In this document: one piece after another, positions 42,478 to 50,688 of the stretch
How positions within the stretch are numbered: position 1 is the first letter of the stretch
Layout of the letters: the number at the start of each line of letters is the position of its first letter
Source of the DNA: PGYT01 sp963675055
Lineage (GTDB): Bacteria; Bacteroidota; Ignavibacteria; Ignavibacteriales; Melioribacteraceae
Reading direction: 5' to 3'
NCBI GenBank assembly: GCA_963675055.2
Contig: CAXXJE010000001.1
Coordinates: forward strand, 434,001-498,000
DNA length: 64,000 bases
Notes under the pieces: generated by a model
Told to the model about the DNA's origin: nothing
Databases searched by the model: none
Seen by the model: the letters and a program-made list of their open reading frames with translations, nothing else
Made by a program: the position numbers and the translations under genes

Positions 42478-44556
42478 TTACATAGATATAATTTTACCGT
42501 TACCACGGACAGCGTATTGTTGTGCGCTTCCGCTCTTTGTAATCTTAAATTTAGAAATGAGCTTCTGAAGTCGTTCGGTAAGTGTAAGCAGTTCTTCGGA
42601 GGAATGTGCTATTTGTTGTGTGCCCGTTGCACTTTGTTCAGTAACGTTAGCAATAGCTTCAATATTGCGACTGATCTGCTCTGCCGAAACCGACTGTTGC
42701 TCACTCGCTGCAGCAACCTGTACTGCAATATCCACCACTTTGCTTGCTCCCTGAATCAAATCCTGCAATACTGTACCTGCCCTCGTTGCAAGATCCTTTC
42801 CTTTCCTAACTTCTTCAGTACCCTCATCCATTGATTGAACAGCGTTCTTGGTATCTTTCTGAATCTGTACAATCATATTGGCTATTTCTTTAGTAGCTTT
42901 TGTAGTTCTCTCAGCAAGTTTCCTTACTTCATCGGCAACAACTGCAAATCCTCTGCCTTGTTCACCGGCTCGAGCAGCCTCAATAGCAGCATTAAGAGCA
43001 AGAAGGTTTGTCTGGTCTGCGATATCATCGATAACCTGTATGATCTCTCCGATCTGGTCACTGTTTTTACCCAACTCACCGACAGTTTCCGAAGACTTCT
43101 GAACTACACCGGAAATTCGCATCATTCCGTCGATCGTATCGCTGACCACGCTTCCGCCTTCTTTGGCTTTTTCACCCGACTCTTTAGCAGTATCCGCAGC
43201 AAACGATGCGTTCTTTGTATTTTCCATTATTGTTTTAGTCATTTCATCAACGGAACTAGCAACTTCGGCAGCCTGCGCAGTTTGTTCCTGAGCCCCTGCG
43301 GCCATCTCTTCTGAACTGGAAGAAATTTCATTTGCCGACGACATAACCAGTGCAGCGCTCTCTGCCACCTCACTTAGTGCGTGGTTTAATGACTCTGCAA
43401 GGTTATTAATATTGTCTTTCATTTCAGCGTAGTAACCTTTATAATCGCCGTTCACTTTCTGAGTAAAATCACCTGCTGCCATGGCAGTAAGCATTTGTGC
43501 TGATTCGTTCAACGGCATTACAATGGTTTCAACTATGGAGTTGATTCCTTCAAGAAGCGACTTCCAGGATCCTGAGAATTTATTTACATCGGCTCTAACC
43601 TCGAGATTACCTTCGTTGTTCGCCTTGATTAATTTATCGGCCTCTTCACCTATTCCCTCAATAGTATCAACCACTTTATTAAAGGAATGTGCCAGTTCGT
43701 CATATTCTGAGGCCGGCTCTACTTTCGTAAGATTTCCCGATGCAATTTCTTCAGCGACCTTTATTTTCTCTTTCTGTGCATTCTGAAGTACAATCATAGA
43801 CTCTGTCAGATCACCGATTTCATCATTCGATTCTTTTACGAGTTCCTGATTATAATTGCCTGAAGCGAACGCTTTAACGTGATTAATAATCTTATTCAAC
43901 GGTTTAGATATCAATGGTGCCAAATAAAAGGCGCAAAGGAAATACAGAAACGAACCGATTATAATACCTCCAATAGTCACCATCCTAGCTTTGGATACAT
44001 CGGATTCGATATCAGCGTTCAGCCGGTCGGACTTTTCTCTCAGTATTCCCAGAATAATGTCAAATTTATCGATCATCTTAGTACCGAGTTCTTCCCCGGA
44101 AGTGGTTGCAATATCCGCGGCCATCAAATAGTTCTTGGTGACAGAAGCGCTTAATATTGCATCTGCAACAAGCATTTTATAATCGCCCCAAATACTCTGA
44201 ATCTCCTCAATTTCCGGAATAATAGTCTGATCATTTGTATTATCAAGAAGATCTTTAAACGCAGTATCAACAGCTGCTTTTTTAGCTTCATACTGCTGGT
44301 AATTCTGACTGAATTTGCTTTCGAATTGAGGAATAGACATTTGGAGCATGCTGAACTGAATAGCTCTGAATTCGGCAAAAATTAAATCGATTTGATTTTT
44401 CGGTTTAACATATTCATCAATAACTGCTTTATTGGAATCATTAATAAACGATAATTCCATATATTGCAGTAAAAGCGCTAACCCCGCTATTACTCCCAAA
44501 AGTGTAAATCCACCCTGAATTTTTCTAACAAACTTGATGTTTTGTAAGAATTTCAT
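42478..44556 (-). CDS. Methyl-accepting chemotaxis protein with several HAMP-like units
   Basis: Transmembrane chemoreceptor, 692 residues. First membrane helix about 15-31, a periplasmic four-helix-type sensor of about 160 residues, second helix about 191-212, then HAMP (213-265) and probably further HAMP-like units (267-305, 318-345, 355-390). The signalling tip reads IDDIADQTNLLALNAAIEAARAGEQGRGFAVVADEVRKLAERT. There is no C-terminal NWETF-type pentapeptide for CheR/CheB docking. It is the only receptor in the window and follows a TonB-C-like gene by 27 bases, probably sharing its sigma-28-like promoter. Confidence 0.95.
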   Translation of the reverse strand: MKFLQNIKFVRKIQGGFTLLGVIAGLALLLQYMELSFINDSNKAVIDEYVKPKNQIDLIFAEFRAIQFSMLQMSIPQFESKFSQNYQQYEAKKAAVDTAFKDLLDNTNDQTIIPEIEEIQSIWGDYKMLVADAILSASVTKNYLMAADIATTSGEELGTKMIDKFDIILGILREKSDRLNADIESDVSKARMVTIGGIIIGSFLYFLCAFYLAPLISKPLNKIINHVKAFASGNYNQELVKESNDEIGDLTESMIVLQNAQKEKIKVAEEIASGNLTKVEPASEYDELAHSFNKVVDTIEGIGEEADKLIKANNEGNLEVRADVNKFSGSWKSLLEGINSIVETIVMPLNESAQMLTAMAAGDFTQKVNGDYKGYYAEMKDNINNLAESLNHALSEVAESAALVMSSANEISSSSEEMAAGAQEQTAQAAEVASSVDEMTKTIMENTKNASFAADTAKESGEKAKEGGSVVSDTIDGMMRISGVVQKSSETVGELGKNSDQIGEIIQVIDDIADQTNLLALNAAIEAARAGEQGRGFAVVADEVRKLAERTTKATKEIANMIVQIQKDTKNAVQSMDEGTEEVRKGKDLATRAGTVLQDLIQGASKVVDIAVQVAAASEQQSVSAEQISRNIEAIANVTEQSATGTQQIAHSSEELLTLTERLQKLISKFKITKSGSAQQYAVRGNGKIISM

Positions 44557-44583
44557 TTTGCTCCCAATTTAAAATAGATTTTA

Positions 44584-44994
44584 TCACTGTAGTTTAAATG
44601 CAATCGGAAGTGACAATTTTACTTTAACCGTTGCACCTTTCATTTTCCCCGGAGTGAAAGACGCTTTTTTTACTGCCTCAACGGCAGCCTCACCACATCC
44701 TCCCCCGATGTCTTTTAAAATTATTACTTTCTCCACACTCCCCGATTCGTTGATAAATGCCTGTAGATAGACGGTACCTTCAATTTTACTTTTCTCGGCA
44801 ATCATCGGATACTTAATATGCTTTACTATTGCAGACATACCTCCTACGGGTGCTGGCATTTCCTCGGCGAAAGCGAGATACTCATTATCTCCATTCGCAC
44901 TCATTGCTTCTAATTCGCTGTTAAAGTTTACTATCAATAGAGTAACCAGGAACAGAACGAAAGTATAAGCAAACAATGTTCTTTTCAGCTTCAT
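44584..44994 (-). CDS. Exported TonB-C-like protein next to the chemoreceptor
   Basis: A 136-residue protein with an N-terminal hydrophobic segment (about 7-24, signal peptide or anchor) and a C-terminal TonB-type domain (VKHIKYPMIAEKSKIEGTVYLQAFINESGSVEKVIILKDIGGGCGEAAVEAVKKASFTPGKMKGA). It lacks the long Pro-rich linker and the ExbB/ExbD partners of true TonB, and a paralogue is 142 bases away. A sigma-28-like promoter lies about 35 bases upstream, and the chemoreceptor gene follows. An envelope or motility role is inferred from that context. Confidence 0.8.
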   Translation of the reverse strand: MKLKRTLFAYTFVLFLVTLLIVNFNSELEAMSANGDNEYLAFAEEMPAPVGGMSAIVKHIKYPMIAEKSKIEGTVYLQAFINESGSVEKVIILKDIGGGCGEAAVEAVKKASFTPGKMKGATVKVKLSLPIAFKLQ

Positions 44995-45027
44995 AGTAAT
45001 ACCCTTTTAATTAAATACGTAATTGTA

Positions 45028-45054
45028 CTATCGATTATTTACTTGAATTGTTTA
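45028..45054 (-). promoter_or_regulatory. Sigma-28-like promoter of the tonB-C/chemoreceptor pair
   Basis: Minus-strand TAAA-N16-TCGATAG. The spacing equals the FliA consensus (TAAA-N15-GCCGATAA); the -10 has two changes. It lies 34 bases before the ATG at 44994. Confidence 0.5.
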
Positions 45055-45086
45055 GCAGACTTAAGTATTTATGCTTTACAAAAGTT

Positions 45087-45103
45087 TTGAATTCACAATT
45101 CAA
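45087..45103 (-). terminator. Possible terminator after the second TonB-C-like gene
   Basis: Perfect inverted repeat TTGAATT-GTG-AATTCAA, 33 bases after the stop at 45136, followed on the minus strand by AACTTTTG. The stem is A+T-rich and weak. Confidence 0.35.
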
Positions 45104-45135
45104 TCGTACATTTCTCCAAAATGCTTATTCAAACA

Positions 45136-45534
45136 CTATAGTTTGAACTCTATAGGTAATGACAGTTTAACTTTCACTGGAACACCTTTGTTTTTCCCTG
45201 GCGAGTACTTTGCAGCTTTAACTGCATTAACCGCAGCTTCGTCACAGCCGGCACCAATTCCTTTAATAATTTTCGCTTGCGAGCAGGAGCCATCTTCATC
45301 TATATAAGCGAGTACGTAAACTCTTCCTTCAACCTGGGATTGTTTGGCAAGATCCGGATAAACGATATGTTTGACAATTGAAGCCATTCCACCAGCAGGC
45401 TCCGGCATTACTTCGGCAAATGCAAGATATTGTTCATCTCCGTTTGAAGGATTTTTAGGTGGTTCAGCAAAAACCAAAGTATTGATTAGTAATAGTGTTG
45501 GAAGTAGAATAGCTAGTAAGCGGAAAGATTTCAT
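45136..45534 (-). CDS. Exported TonB-C-like protein (paralogue)
   Basis: From the ATG at 45534 it is 132 residues: signal peptide (LLAILLPTLLLINTLVFA), a short linker and the TonB-type domain (VKHIVYPDLAKQSQVEGRVYVLAYIDEDGSCSQAKIIKGIGAGCDEAAVNAVKAAKYSPGKNKGVP). The reading from 45585 is rejected because that ATG overlaps the -10 of the sigma-28-like promoter at 45585-45611. It is a clear paralogue of the gene at 44584; both share GxGCxEAAVxAVK. The predicted product is periplasmic. Confidence 0.82.
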   Translation of the reverse strand: MKSFRLLAILLPTLLLINTLVFAEPPKNPSNGDEQYLAFAEVMPEPAGGMASIVKHIVYPDLAKQSQVEGRVYVLAYIDEDGSCSQAKIIKGIGAGCDEAAVNAVKAAKYSPGKNKGVPVKVKLSLPIEFKL

Positions 45535-45584
45535 CTTTCTGTTCCCCGATTTAATTAATAAAACAGACACAATTTGCTGCTTCA

Positions 45585-45611
45585 TTATCGAGTTTTTTTT
45601 GAAATACTTTA
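45585..45611 (-). promoter_or_regulatory. Sigma-28-like promoter of the second TonB-C-like gene
   Basis: Minus-strand TAAAGTAT then TCGATAA, with 16 bases between TAAA and TCGATAA, close to the FliA consensus. The predicted transcript start falls about 45 bases before the ATG at 45534 and helps fix that start. Confidence 0.6.
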
Positions 45612-45646
45612 GGGGAGAAGTATGATTTTTAAAAATTATTGTTTAA

Positions 45647-45664
45647 TTATGATATAAATCATAA
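45647..45664 (-). terminator. Possible terminator after the sigma-54 activator gene
   Basis: TTATGAT-TTAT-ATCATAA hairpin (seven pairs, four-base loop) about 30 bases after the stop at 45695, followed by an A+T-rich stretch with a run of five T. Low stability, so only a candidate. Confidence 0.4.
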
Positions 45665-45694
45665 GAGGGACAGTATATAATAATTGGCTGAGAA

Positions 45695-47083
45695 CTATTG
45701 TAAAGTTTTTGTCACCTGAATACCCAACTGTTCCATACGATAACGAAGTTTGGACCTTGATAAACCGAGGACTTTAGAAGCCTGCACCTGATTTCCCTTT
45801 GTTATTTTAAGTGTTTCCTCAATAAGTTTTTTAAGTACGATATCAATTTTAACACCTTCTGAAGGCACACGCAGCATAAACTCATCTGAGACCGGCATAT
45901 CAGAAGACCCGGAAGATTGTATGCTTAAATCGTGAGATTTCAGCTCGTTTCCTTCCATAAGAAGAACAGCTCTCTCAATTACGTTGCGAAGTTCCCTTAT
46001 ATTACCTTTCCAACCGTAACCACTTAATTTGTCCATTGCATCGGAAGAAATGGTTGCCTTTTCACTTTGAAACCTGCTGGTAAACTCATTAAGAAATGAA
46101 TAGGCCAGTAACGGGATGTCCTCTTTTCTCTCTTTAAGTGAAGGCATCAGAATGTAAGCCACATTAAGTCTGTAATATAAATCCTCCCTGAAACTGCCGT
46201 TTTTTACTTCGTCTTCCAGCTTCTTGTTGGTAGCTGCAATCACGCGAACGTTCACGTTAATTTCCTTTTCTCCGCCCACCCTGTAAAAGGTTCTTTCCTG
46301 CAGCACACGAAGTAATTTAACCTGAAGATCAAGAGATAACTCACCCACCTCATCGAGAAGTATGGTACCACCATCGGCGAGTTCAAATTTTCCCAGCTTG
46401 GTTTTTTGAGCAGCACCGGTAAATGCACCTTTTTCATGCCCGAAGAATTCGCTTTCCGCGAGTTCTTTCGGAATTGCGGCACAGTTGATCTGGATAAATC
46501 GCCCGGCGGCTCTCGGACTGTTCTGGTGAATATACTTCGAAATCATCTCCTTGCCCGTACCGCTGGCTCCCTCAATAAGTACAGTAGTATCGGCACTTTT
46601 CGCAATCTTCTCACAGTAATCGAGAATTTTATTAATCCTCTTGCTCTTTCCGAAAAACTCTCTGGTGAGTTTATCTTCTTCCAGAATAGATTGAAGTTTA
46701 CTTACCTCTCTGCTAAGCTCAATTTTTTCCGAAATTTTTCCGAGTATTATTTTTATCTGCTCAAGATCAATCGGTTTAAGCAGAAAATCCTGTGCGCCTG
46801 TTTTGATCGCTTTAACAGCAATATTAACATCAGCATATCCGGTAATCATAACAACAGGCGTCATTAATCCGCCCTCTCTGAACTCCTTGAGCAGTTCAAT
46901 TCCATTATGAGTTGTAAGGTAAATATCGAGAAGAATTATATCGGGATCGAACCGTTTAATATAGACTCGCGATTCCCCGGCATTAAGGCAGACTTCAACC
47001 TCATAACCTAGTCTTACCAGGGCTTTTTTAAGCGAAACACTTACAAGGTTATCATCATCAATTATCAGAATTTTCAGCTTCAT
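45695..47083 (-). CDS. NtrC-type sigma-54 activator, FlrC/FleR-like response regulator
   Basis: Response regulator of 462 residues: receiver with phospho-acceptor Asp53 (IILLDIYL), AAA+ domain with GASGTGKE (Walker A), ESEFFGHEKGAFTGA (the sigma-54-contacting loop) and GGTILLDEVGEL (Walker B), and a Fis-type DNA-binding C-terminus (VLGLSRSKLRYRMEQLG). It is encoded with its kinase (eight bases between). With four sigma-54-like sites next to flagellar genes, it is the likely master activator of the island. It resembles FlrC, FleR and FlgR in arrangement. Confidence 0.92.
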   Translation of the reverse strand: MKLKILIIDDDNLVSVSLKKALVRLGYEVEVCLNAGESRVYIKRFDPDIILLDIYLTTHNGIELLKEFREGGLMTPVVMITGYADVNIAVKAIKTGAQDFLLKPIDLEQIKIILGKISEKIELSREVSKLQSILEEDKLTREFFGKSKRINKILDYCEKIAKSADTTVLIEGASGTGKEMISKYIHQNSPRAAGRFIQINCAAIPKELAESEFFGHEKGAFTGAAQKTKLGKFELADGGTILLDEVGELSLDLQVKLLRVLQERTFYRVGGEKEINVNVRVIAATNKKLEDEVKNGSFREDLYYRLNVAYILMPSLKERKEDIPLLAYSFLNEFTSRFQSEKATISSDAMDKLSGYGWKGNIRELRNVIERAVLLMEGNELKSHDLSIQSSGSSDMPVSDEFMLRVPSEGVKIDIVLKKLIEETLKITKGNQVQASKVLGLSRSKLRYRMEQLGIQVTKTLQ

Positions 47084-47090
47084 AGCAGAC

Positions 47091-47792
47091 TCAGTTATTC
47101 TTTACCACAAAGGTAATAAAAAATTTGGTGCCGGTTCCCAATTCACTTTCAAATTTCAATGTCGCGTTCATTTCTTCCACAAGGGATCTACAAACCGTTA
47201 ATCCTAAACCGGTTCCATCAGGTTTACTTGTATAAAAATCTTCAAAAATCTTTTTTTGATCCACATCACTAATGCCGGATCCATTATCCGAGACTTCAAG
47301 GACCACACATTCGCCCTTTTCATTATTTACAGAATATGTCCTAATTCTCACCATCCCCTTATTATCACAAGCGTCTACTGCATTCGTAACAAGATTTAAA
47401 AGTACCTGGAGCAGTTTATTTTCATTCAATAGAAGCTTCGGAATATTCCCGTCTAAGTCACTAATTATTGAAATGTTTTTCTTAGAGGCCTTTATATTAA
47501 GTAAATGGACGGTATTATGTACAACCTCATTCAGCGATATTAGCTCAACAACATTATTACTTTTTCTTGCGTATTGAAGCAAATTCTGAATAAGATCTTC
47601 AATTCTTTCAGTGGCTTTAATGCAATCGTCTACAGATTCGTTTACTTCATCGGGAACAGATTTTTCATAATACTTCATGAGATCAAGGTTAAGCTTAATG
47701 GCGCTAAGAGGATTCCTGATTTCGTGAAGCAGTCCGGCCGTTAACTTACCTAAGATTTTTAGTTTGTTATGAAGTACTGAGTCCTGGTACAT
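47091..47792 (-). CDS. Sensorless histidine kinase paired with the sigma-54 activator
   Basis: A 233-residue kinase core with no sensor domain and no membrane segment: H-box GKLTAGLLHEIRNPLSAIK with phospho-His23, N-box LLNLVTNAVDACD, DNGSGISDVDQKKIF and DGTGLGLTVCRSL. It probably phosphorylates the adjacent activator. Its input is unknown; in other flagellar systems such kinases (FlrB, FlgS) respond to the state of the export apparatus. Confidence 0.92.
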   Translation of the reverse strand: MYQDSVLHNKLKILGKLTAGLLHEIRNPLSAIKLNLDLMKYYEKSVPDEVNESVDDCIKATERIEDLIQNLLQYARKSNNVVELISLNEVVHNTVHLLNIKASKKNISIISDLDGNIPKLLLNENKLLQVLLNLVTNAVDACDNKGMVRIRTYSVNNEKGECVVLEVSDNGSGISDVDQKKIFEDFYTSKPDGTGLGLTVCRSLVEEMNATLKFESELGTGTKFFITFVVKNN

Positions 47793-47829
47793 TCTAGCTG
47801 CATATTAGTTTATATAACATCGCGAACAA

Positions 47830-47857
47830 ATATTACTATTTGACTGGTAATTTTCAA
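47830..47857 (-). promoter_or_regulatory. Possible housekeeping promoter of the kinase-activator pair
   Basis: Minus-strand TTGAAA and TAATAT separated by 16 bases, about 38 bases before the kinase ATG at 47792. It would let the early regulators be made before any flagellar sigma factor. Confidence 0.35.
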
Positions 47858-47889
47858 CTTGAATTTAAGGTTTAAAAGGAGGGGAAGAA

Positions 47890-47912
47890 AGCGGAGAATT
47901 TTATTCTCCGCT
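47890..47912 (-). terminator. Terminator overlapping the flgM stop codon
   Basis: Minus-strand AGCGGAGAAT-AAA-ATTCTCCGCT, a ten-pair perfect stem, followed by TTCTTCC. The first arm holds the last codons of flgM and the stop codon sits at the arm/loop border. Confidence 0.8.
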
Positions 47913-48146
47913 AATTTCTTTCAATATTTCTTCGGCAACTTTGTTAATTACCTGATCTGAATTATAATATCCGGAATCCATTCTTGATTTTACTTCGTCG
48001 ATCTTCTGCTGTCCTGCGGACTTTAGCGACTTTGCCAATCCCGATATCTCAATTTTATCCTTTTGAGCCGGCACTTCTGATTTGACTGGCTTAACGCTTT
48101 TTTCAGCAGGTATAAACGTTTTATTGGAAACTGGATTAATTTTCAT
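47901..48146 (-). CDS. flgM: Anti-sigma-28 factor FlgM
   Basis: Small inhibitor of FliA that is secreted once the hook is complete. The 81 residues have an unstructured polar N-terminus and a C-terminal helical part (DKIEISGLAKSLKSAGQQKIDEVKSRMDSGYYNSDQVINKVAEEIL), the FlgM domain. It is co-encoded with the filament cap and chaperones and so may be co-transcribed with them. Confidence 0.9.
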   Translation of the reverse strand: MKINPVSNKTFIPAEKSVKPVKSEVPAQKDKIEISGLAKSLKSAGQQKIDEVKSRMDSGYYNSDQVINKVAEEILKEISGE

Positions 48147-48149
48147 TTA

Positions 48150-48479
48150 TTACCTCGAATAATTTGCTATTTTTTTCTTGTTCCCGACCGATCTTAACTT
48201 GCCGGAGATTATATTTCTCTCCTCAACATATCGTTCAATTATATTATCGTATTTATTTTCAATTTGTTTAGCTAAAAAATATAATTCCTTGTCATCTTTG
48301 TTTAATTCCGATTTCGAATAATTTTTTCTCAATTCATCACGGAGCTGATGAATTAGCACCATTTTTGCTTTAGCATTACTGAAATGCGAATCAAAGTCCT
48401 CGACACTTATATGGTCGAGTTCAAAAATGACCTCATTAAAAAGGTTTTTTAAATTATTGATTTTATACTCAAGGTGCAT
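48150..48479 (-). CDS. Small helical protein, possibly a FliT-like chaperone
   Basis: A 109-residue cytoplasmic, highly charged helical protein (FDSHFSNAKAKMVLIHQLRDELRKNY, ENKYDNIIERYVEERNIISGKL). It lies between fliD and flgM with two to three bases on each side. FliT chaperones of FliD are this size and lie next to fliS-fliD, but no residue motif proves it. Confidence 0.6.
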   Translation of the reverse strand: MHLEYKINNLKNLFNEVIFELDHISVEDFDSHFSNAKAKMVLIHQLRDELRKNYSKSELNKDDKELYFLAKQIENKYDNIIERYVEERNIISGKLRSVGNKKKIANYSR

Positions 48480-48481
48480 AA

Positions 48482-50263
48482 TTAATAGTAACTCCCATCT
48501 CCTCCGTCGGTGGAGAATAATGACTGTGAAGACATTAATCCGGCAAGCTGTGCCTGCAACTGCTGATAACGGTTTCTTAAAACCACCGCACTTGAATCAA
48601 TACGTTCTCCAACGGCAGTGATTCTTTTTGTTAAGTAAGACACCGTATTTGTAATCGATTCCTGAGCCGTAGCGAGATAGCCGTCAGCTCCTAGATAAGG
48701 ATCAATTTTATCGTATAAAATATTGGCAATACCGTTTTCGGAATTAAAGAGTGCCTCTATCTGATCCACATTTTCTTCAATTTTGGTTTCAAGCAAGTCG
48801 CTGTCGGAAACTTTTAATCCTGACTGATAATCAAATGAAATTCCGATCTGCGAAAGGTAACTCGCTTCACTGGATGGAATACCGCTAACTTGCGAGTATG
48901 CAACAGACTGTAAACTTGAGAGTATCGAGGATCCATTTGAGTCGTTCATAAAAACGCCTCGAACACCATCCGAACTCTTACTGTTCTCTCTTATATAAGA
49001 ATAAATGTCATTAAATTTTGTTATAAAATCTTCAACCTGCAATTTCACATCTTCGGTGTTATTTGCGACACCGATATTTACATTGTTATCACTGGCCTGC
49101 ATCGTGGAATGAAGTTGAAATGTTACACCGCCTACCAGATCTTCAACATCATTCGAACTCTTTTGAATATCCAAACCGTTAAATTCGAATTTGGAATTAA
49201 GAAGGTTATTCGCGTCAGTGATATCGGAATAAACGAAACCGGCTGTATCGGGATCCTGCGACTGGTCGAATGAAGGCCGGCTTGCGCCAAGATTCAATCC
49301 CAACTCAGTTAAAACAGTTCCGCTTGTATCACTCAATCCTTTAATACGGTAGTCGATTCCGGTATTCTTTGCAGTAATTGAAAACTGATGGTAATCGGCT
49401 CTGGGCGTAAACACAGAGGCACTTACCATTCCCGAAGCTCCCTTTTCTTGGGTAACATCAATTCCCAGATCAGTTACAAGATCAAATCCGCTTGTCTGAC
49501 TAATGGAAATATAATCGTTCGAATCTTCAACGGTTAGTTTGAATGACACATCACCGGCGCTTGGTGAATCAAGCACTTTTTCTGCTGTTACTCCGTCAAC
49601 ATCATCATTAATTTTCCCAATGAGTTCGTCAATCAATTCTTCATAAGTACCTCCACCCACTAACTCAACTGCGGTTTCCGTACCATTAATATCAAAAGTG
49701 ATTGTACTTGCTCCACCCGAATAAGCATCTGCAGCAGTTTTTACACCGGATTCCACCTCAGCTTTATCGCTATTAATTGCATTACGGATTTTTTCCATCA
49801 TAGTTTGATTGGTTTCATCCGTATCCAATTCGACTTCAATATTGCTGACGAATTCGCCGCCTTCGCCGTCACCTGCAGTTATACTGAAAGTGTGAGTACC
49901 ATTAATCGCATTTGCAGTTGAGGAAAGCATATCCTGAGAAACAGCAATATCACTTTTAGCTAACTGATTTACGAAAAGTTCGTACGAACTGATTGAAGCC
50001 GAAGTTGTTGCTGAAGCTGTAACAAAAGATGACTCAGAAGTCGTTGTTTTCTTTGTTGCAAATACCGACTCACTGCCGGTTAGTTTGAAATTTGTCAACA
50101 ACGATTTCAGTGAACTCAACTTTGAACTTAATTCACCATACGACGAAGACCTCTCGTTATAAGTGGTCTTCTTACTCTCCAGTGGGATTAGTAATTTAGC
50201 TCGTTGAGTTGATTCATACGAAGCAATCAGCGAATTAATAGTTGATGTTGATAAAACACTCAT
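48482..50263 (-). CDS. fliD: Flagellar filament cap protein FliD (HAP2)
   Basis: Filament cap that folds and inserts flagellin, 593 residues. The N-terminal TSTINSLIASYESTQRAKLLIPLESKKTTYNERSSSYGELSSKLSSLKSLL and the C-terminal coiled coil (ITAVGERIDSSAVVLRNRYQQLQAQLAGLMSSQ) are family marks. The middle is long and Ser/Thr/Asp-rich with several repeated strand segments. It follows fliS, 18 bases away. Confidence 0.95.
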   Translation of the reverse strand: MSVLSTSTINSLIASYESTQRAKLLIPLESKKTTYNERSSSYGELSSKLSSLKSLLTNFKLTGSESVFATKKTTTSESSFVTASATTSASISSYELFVNQLAKSDIAVSQDMLSSTANAINGTHTFSITAGDGEGGEFVSNIEVELDTDETNQTMMEKIRNAINSDKAEVESGVKTAADAYSGGASTITFDINGTETAVELVGGGTYEELIDELIGKINDDVDGVTAEKVLDSPSAGDVSFKLTVEDSNDYISISQTSGFDLVTDLGIDVTQEKGASGMVSASVFTPRADYHQFSITAKNTGIDYRIKGLSDTSGTVLTELGLNLGASRPSFDQSQDPDTAGFVYSDITDANNLLNSKFEFNGLDIQKSSNDVEDLVGGVTFQLHSTMQASDNNVNIGVANNTEDVKLQVEDFITKFNDIYSYIRENSKSSDGVRGVFMNDSNGSSILSSLQSVAYSQVSGIPSSEASYLSQIGISFDYQSGLKVSDSDLLETKIEENVDQIEALFNSENGIANILYDKIDPYLGADGYLATAQESITNTVSYLTKRITAVGERIDSSAVVLRNRYQQLQAQLAGLMSSQSLFSTDGGDGSYY

Positions 50264-50281
50264 AACTTTAGCTCATGTTAA

Positions 50282-50614
50282 TTACATGTTAAAAGCATTA
50301 CGCCAGGTGTCTCGTAGCTCCGACAATATCTTGTACACAATCTCATACTCTTTCTTTCTCATTTGTTCCTGGCAAAATTGATATAGCTTTAGTAAACCGG
50401 TGGATATCTCTCTTGCCGACTCATCCTCAAAGTTCAAGCTGTTAATCAGCTCCTGAATTGCATGATTTGTTTTAGCAAGATTATGACGCTGGCAGTTAAG
50501 TATTGCAAAATCATAAATCTTAATTAACAACTGCTGAGGTGTTGCATCCATAATTTCTTTAACAAGGTACTGGTTAATCCTTTGTTGCGCGTGAGAAGAT
50601 GCAGAGTTATACAT
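50282..50614 (-). CDS. fliS: Flagellin export chaperone FliS
   Basis: Cytoplasmic chaperone that binds the flagellin C-terminus, 110 residues. QQRINQYLVKEIMDATPQQLLIKIYDFAILNCQRH and RDTWRNAFNM agree with FliS. An AAGGAT site lies about eight bases before the ATG. It lies directly after the terminator of the nearer flagellin gene; how it is transcribed (read-through or own promoter) is not visible. Confidence 0.95.
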   Translation of the reverse strand: MYNSASSHAQQRINQYLVKEIMDATPQQLLIKIYDFAILNCQRHNLAKTNHAIQELINSLNFEDESAREISTGLLKLYQFCQEQMRKKEYEIVYKILSELRDTWRNAFNM

Positions 50615-50640
50615 TCAATTTATCCTTACAAATTTGATTA

Positions 50641-50672
50641 TAAAAATTCCCCTCCGCTTTGGGGAGGGGAAT
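50641..50672 (-). terminator. Rho-independent terminator after flagellin 1
   Basis: Minus-strand ATTCCCCTCC pairs with GGAGGGGAAT around a seven-base loop and is followed by TTTTATAAT. It begins 17 bases after the flagellin stop at 50689. Confidence 0.92.
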
Positions 50673-50688
50673 AATTACGGATTATGAA

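Noticed and set aside
42835..43314. Open frame of 159 codons on the plus strand inside the chemoreceptor gene
   Set aside because: Antisense shadow; composition is unlike real proteins and the sense frame is a clear chemoreceptor.
43879..44154. Open frame of 91 codons on the plus strand in the receptor sensor region
   Set aside because: Antisense to a well-supported gene, with no other support.
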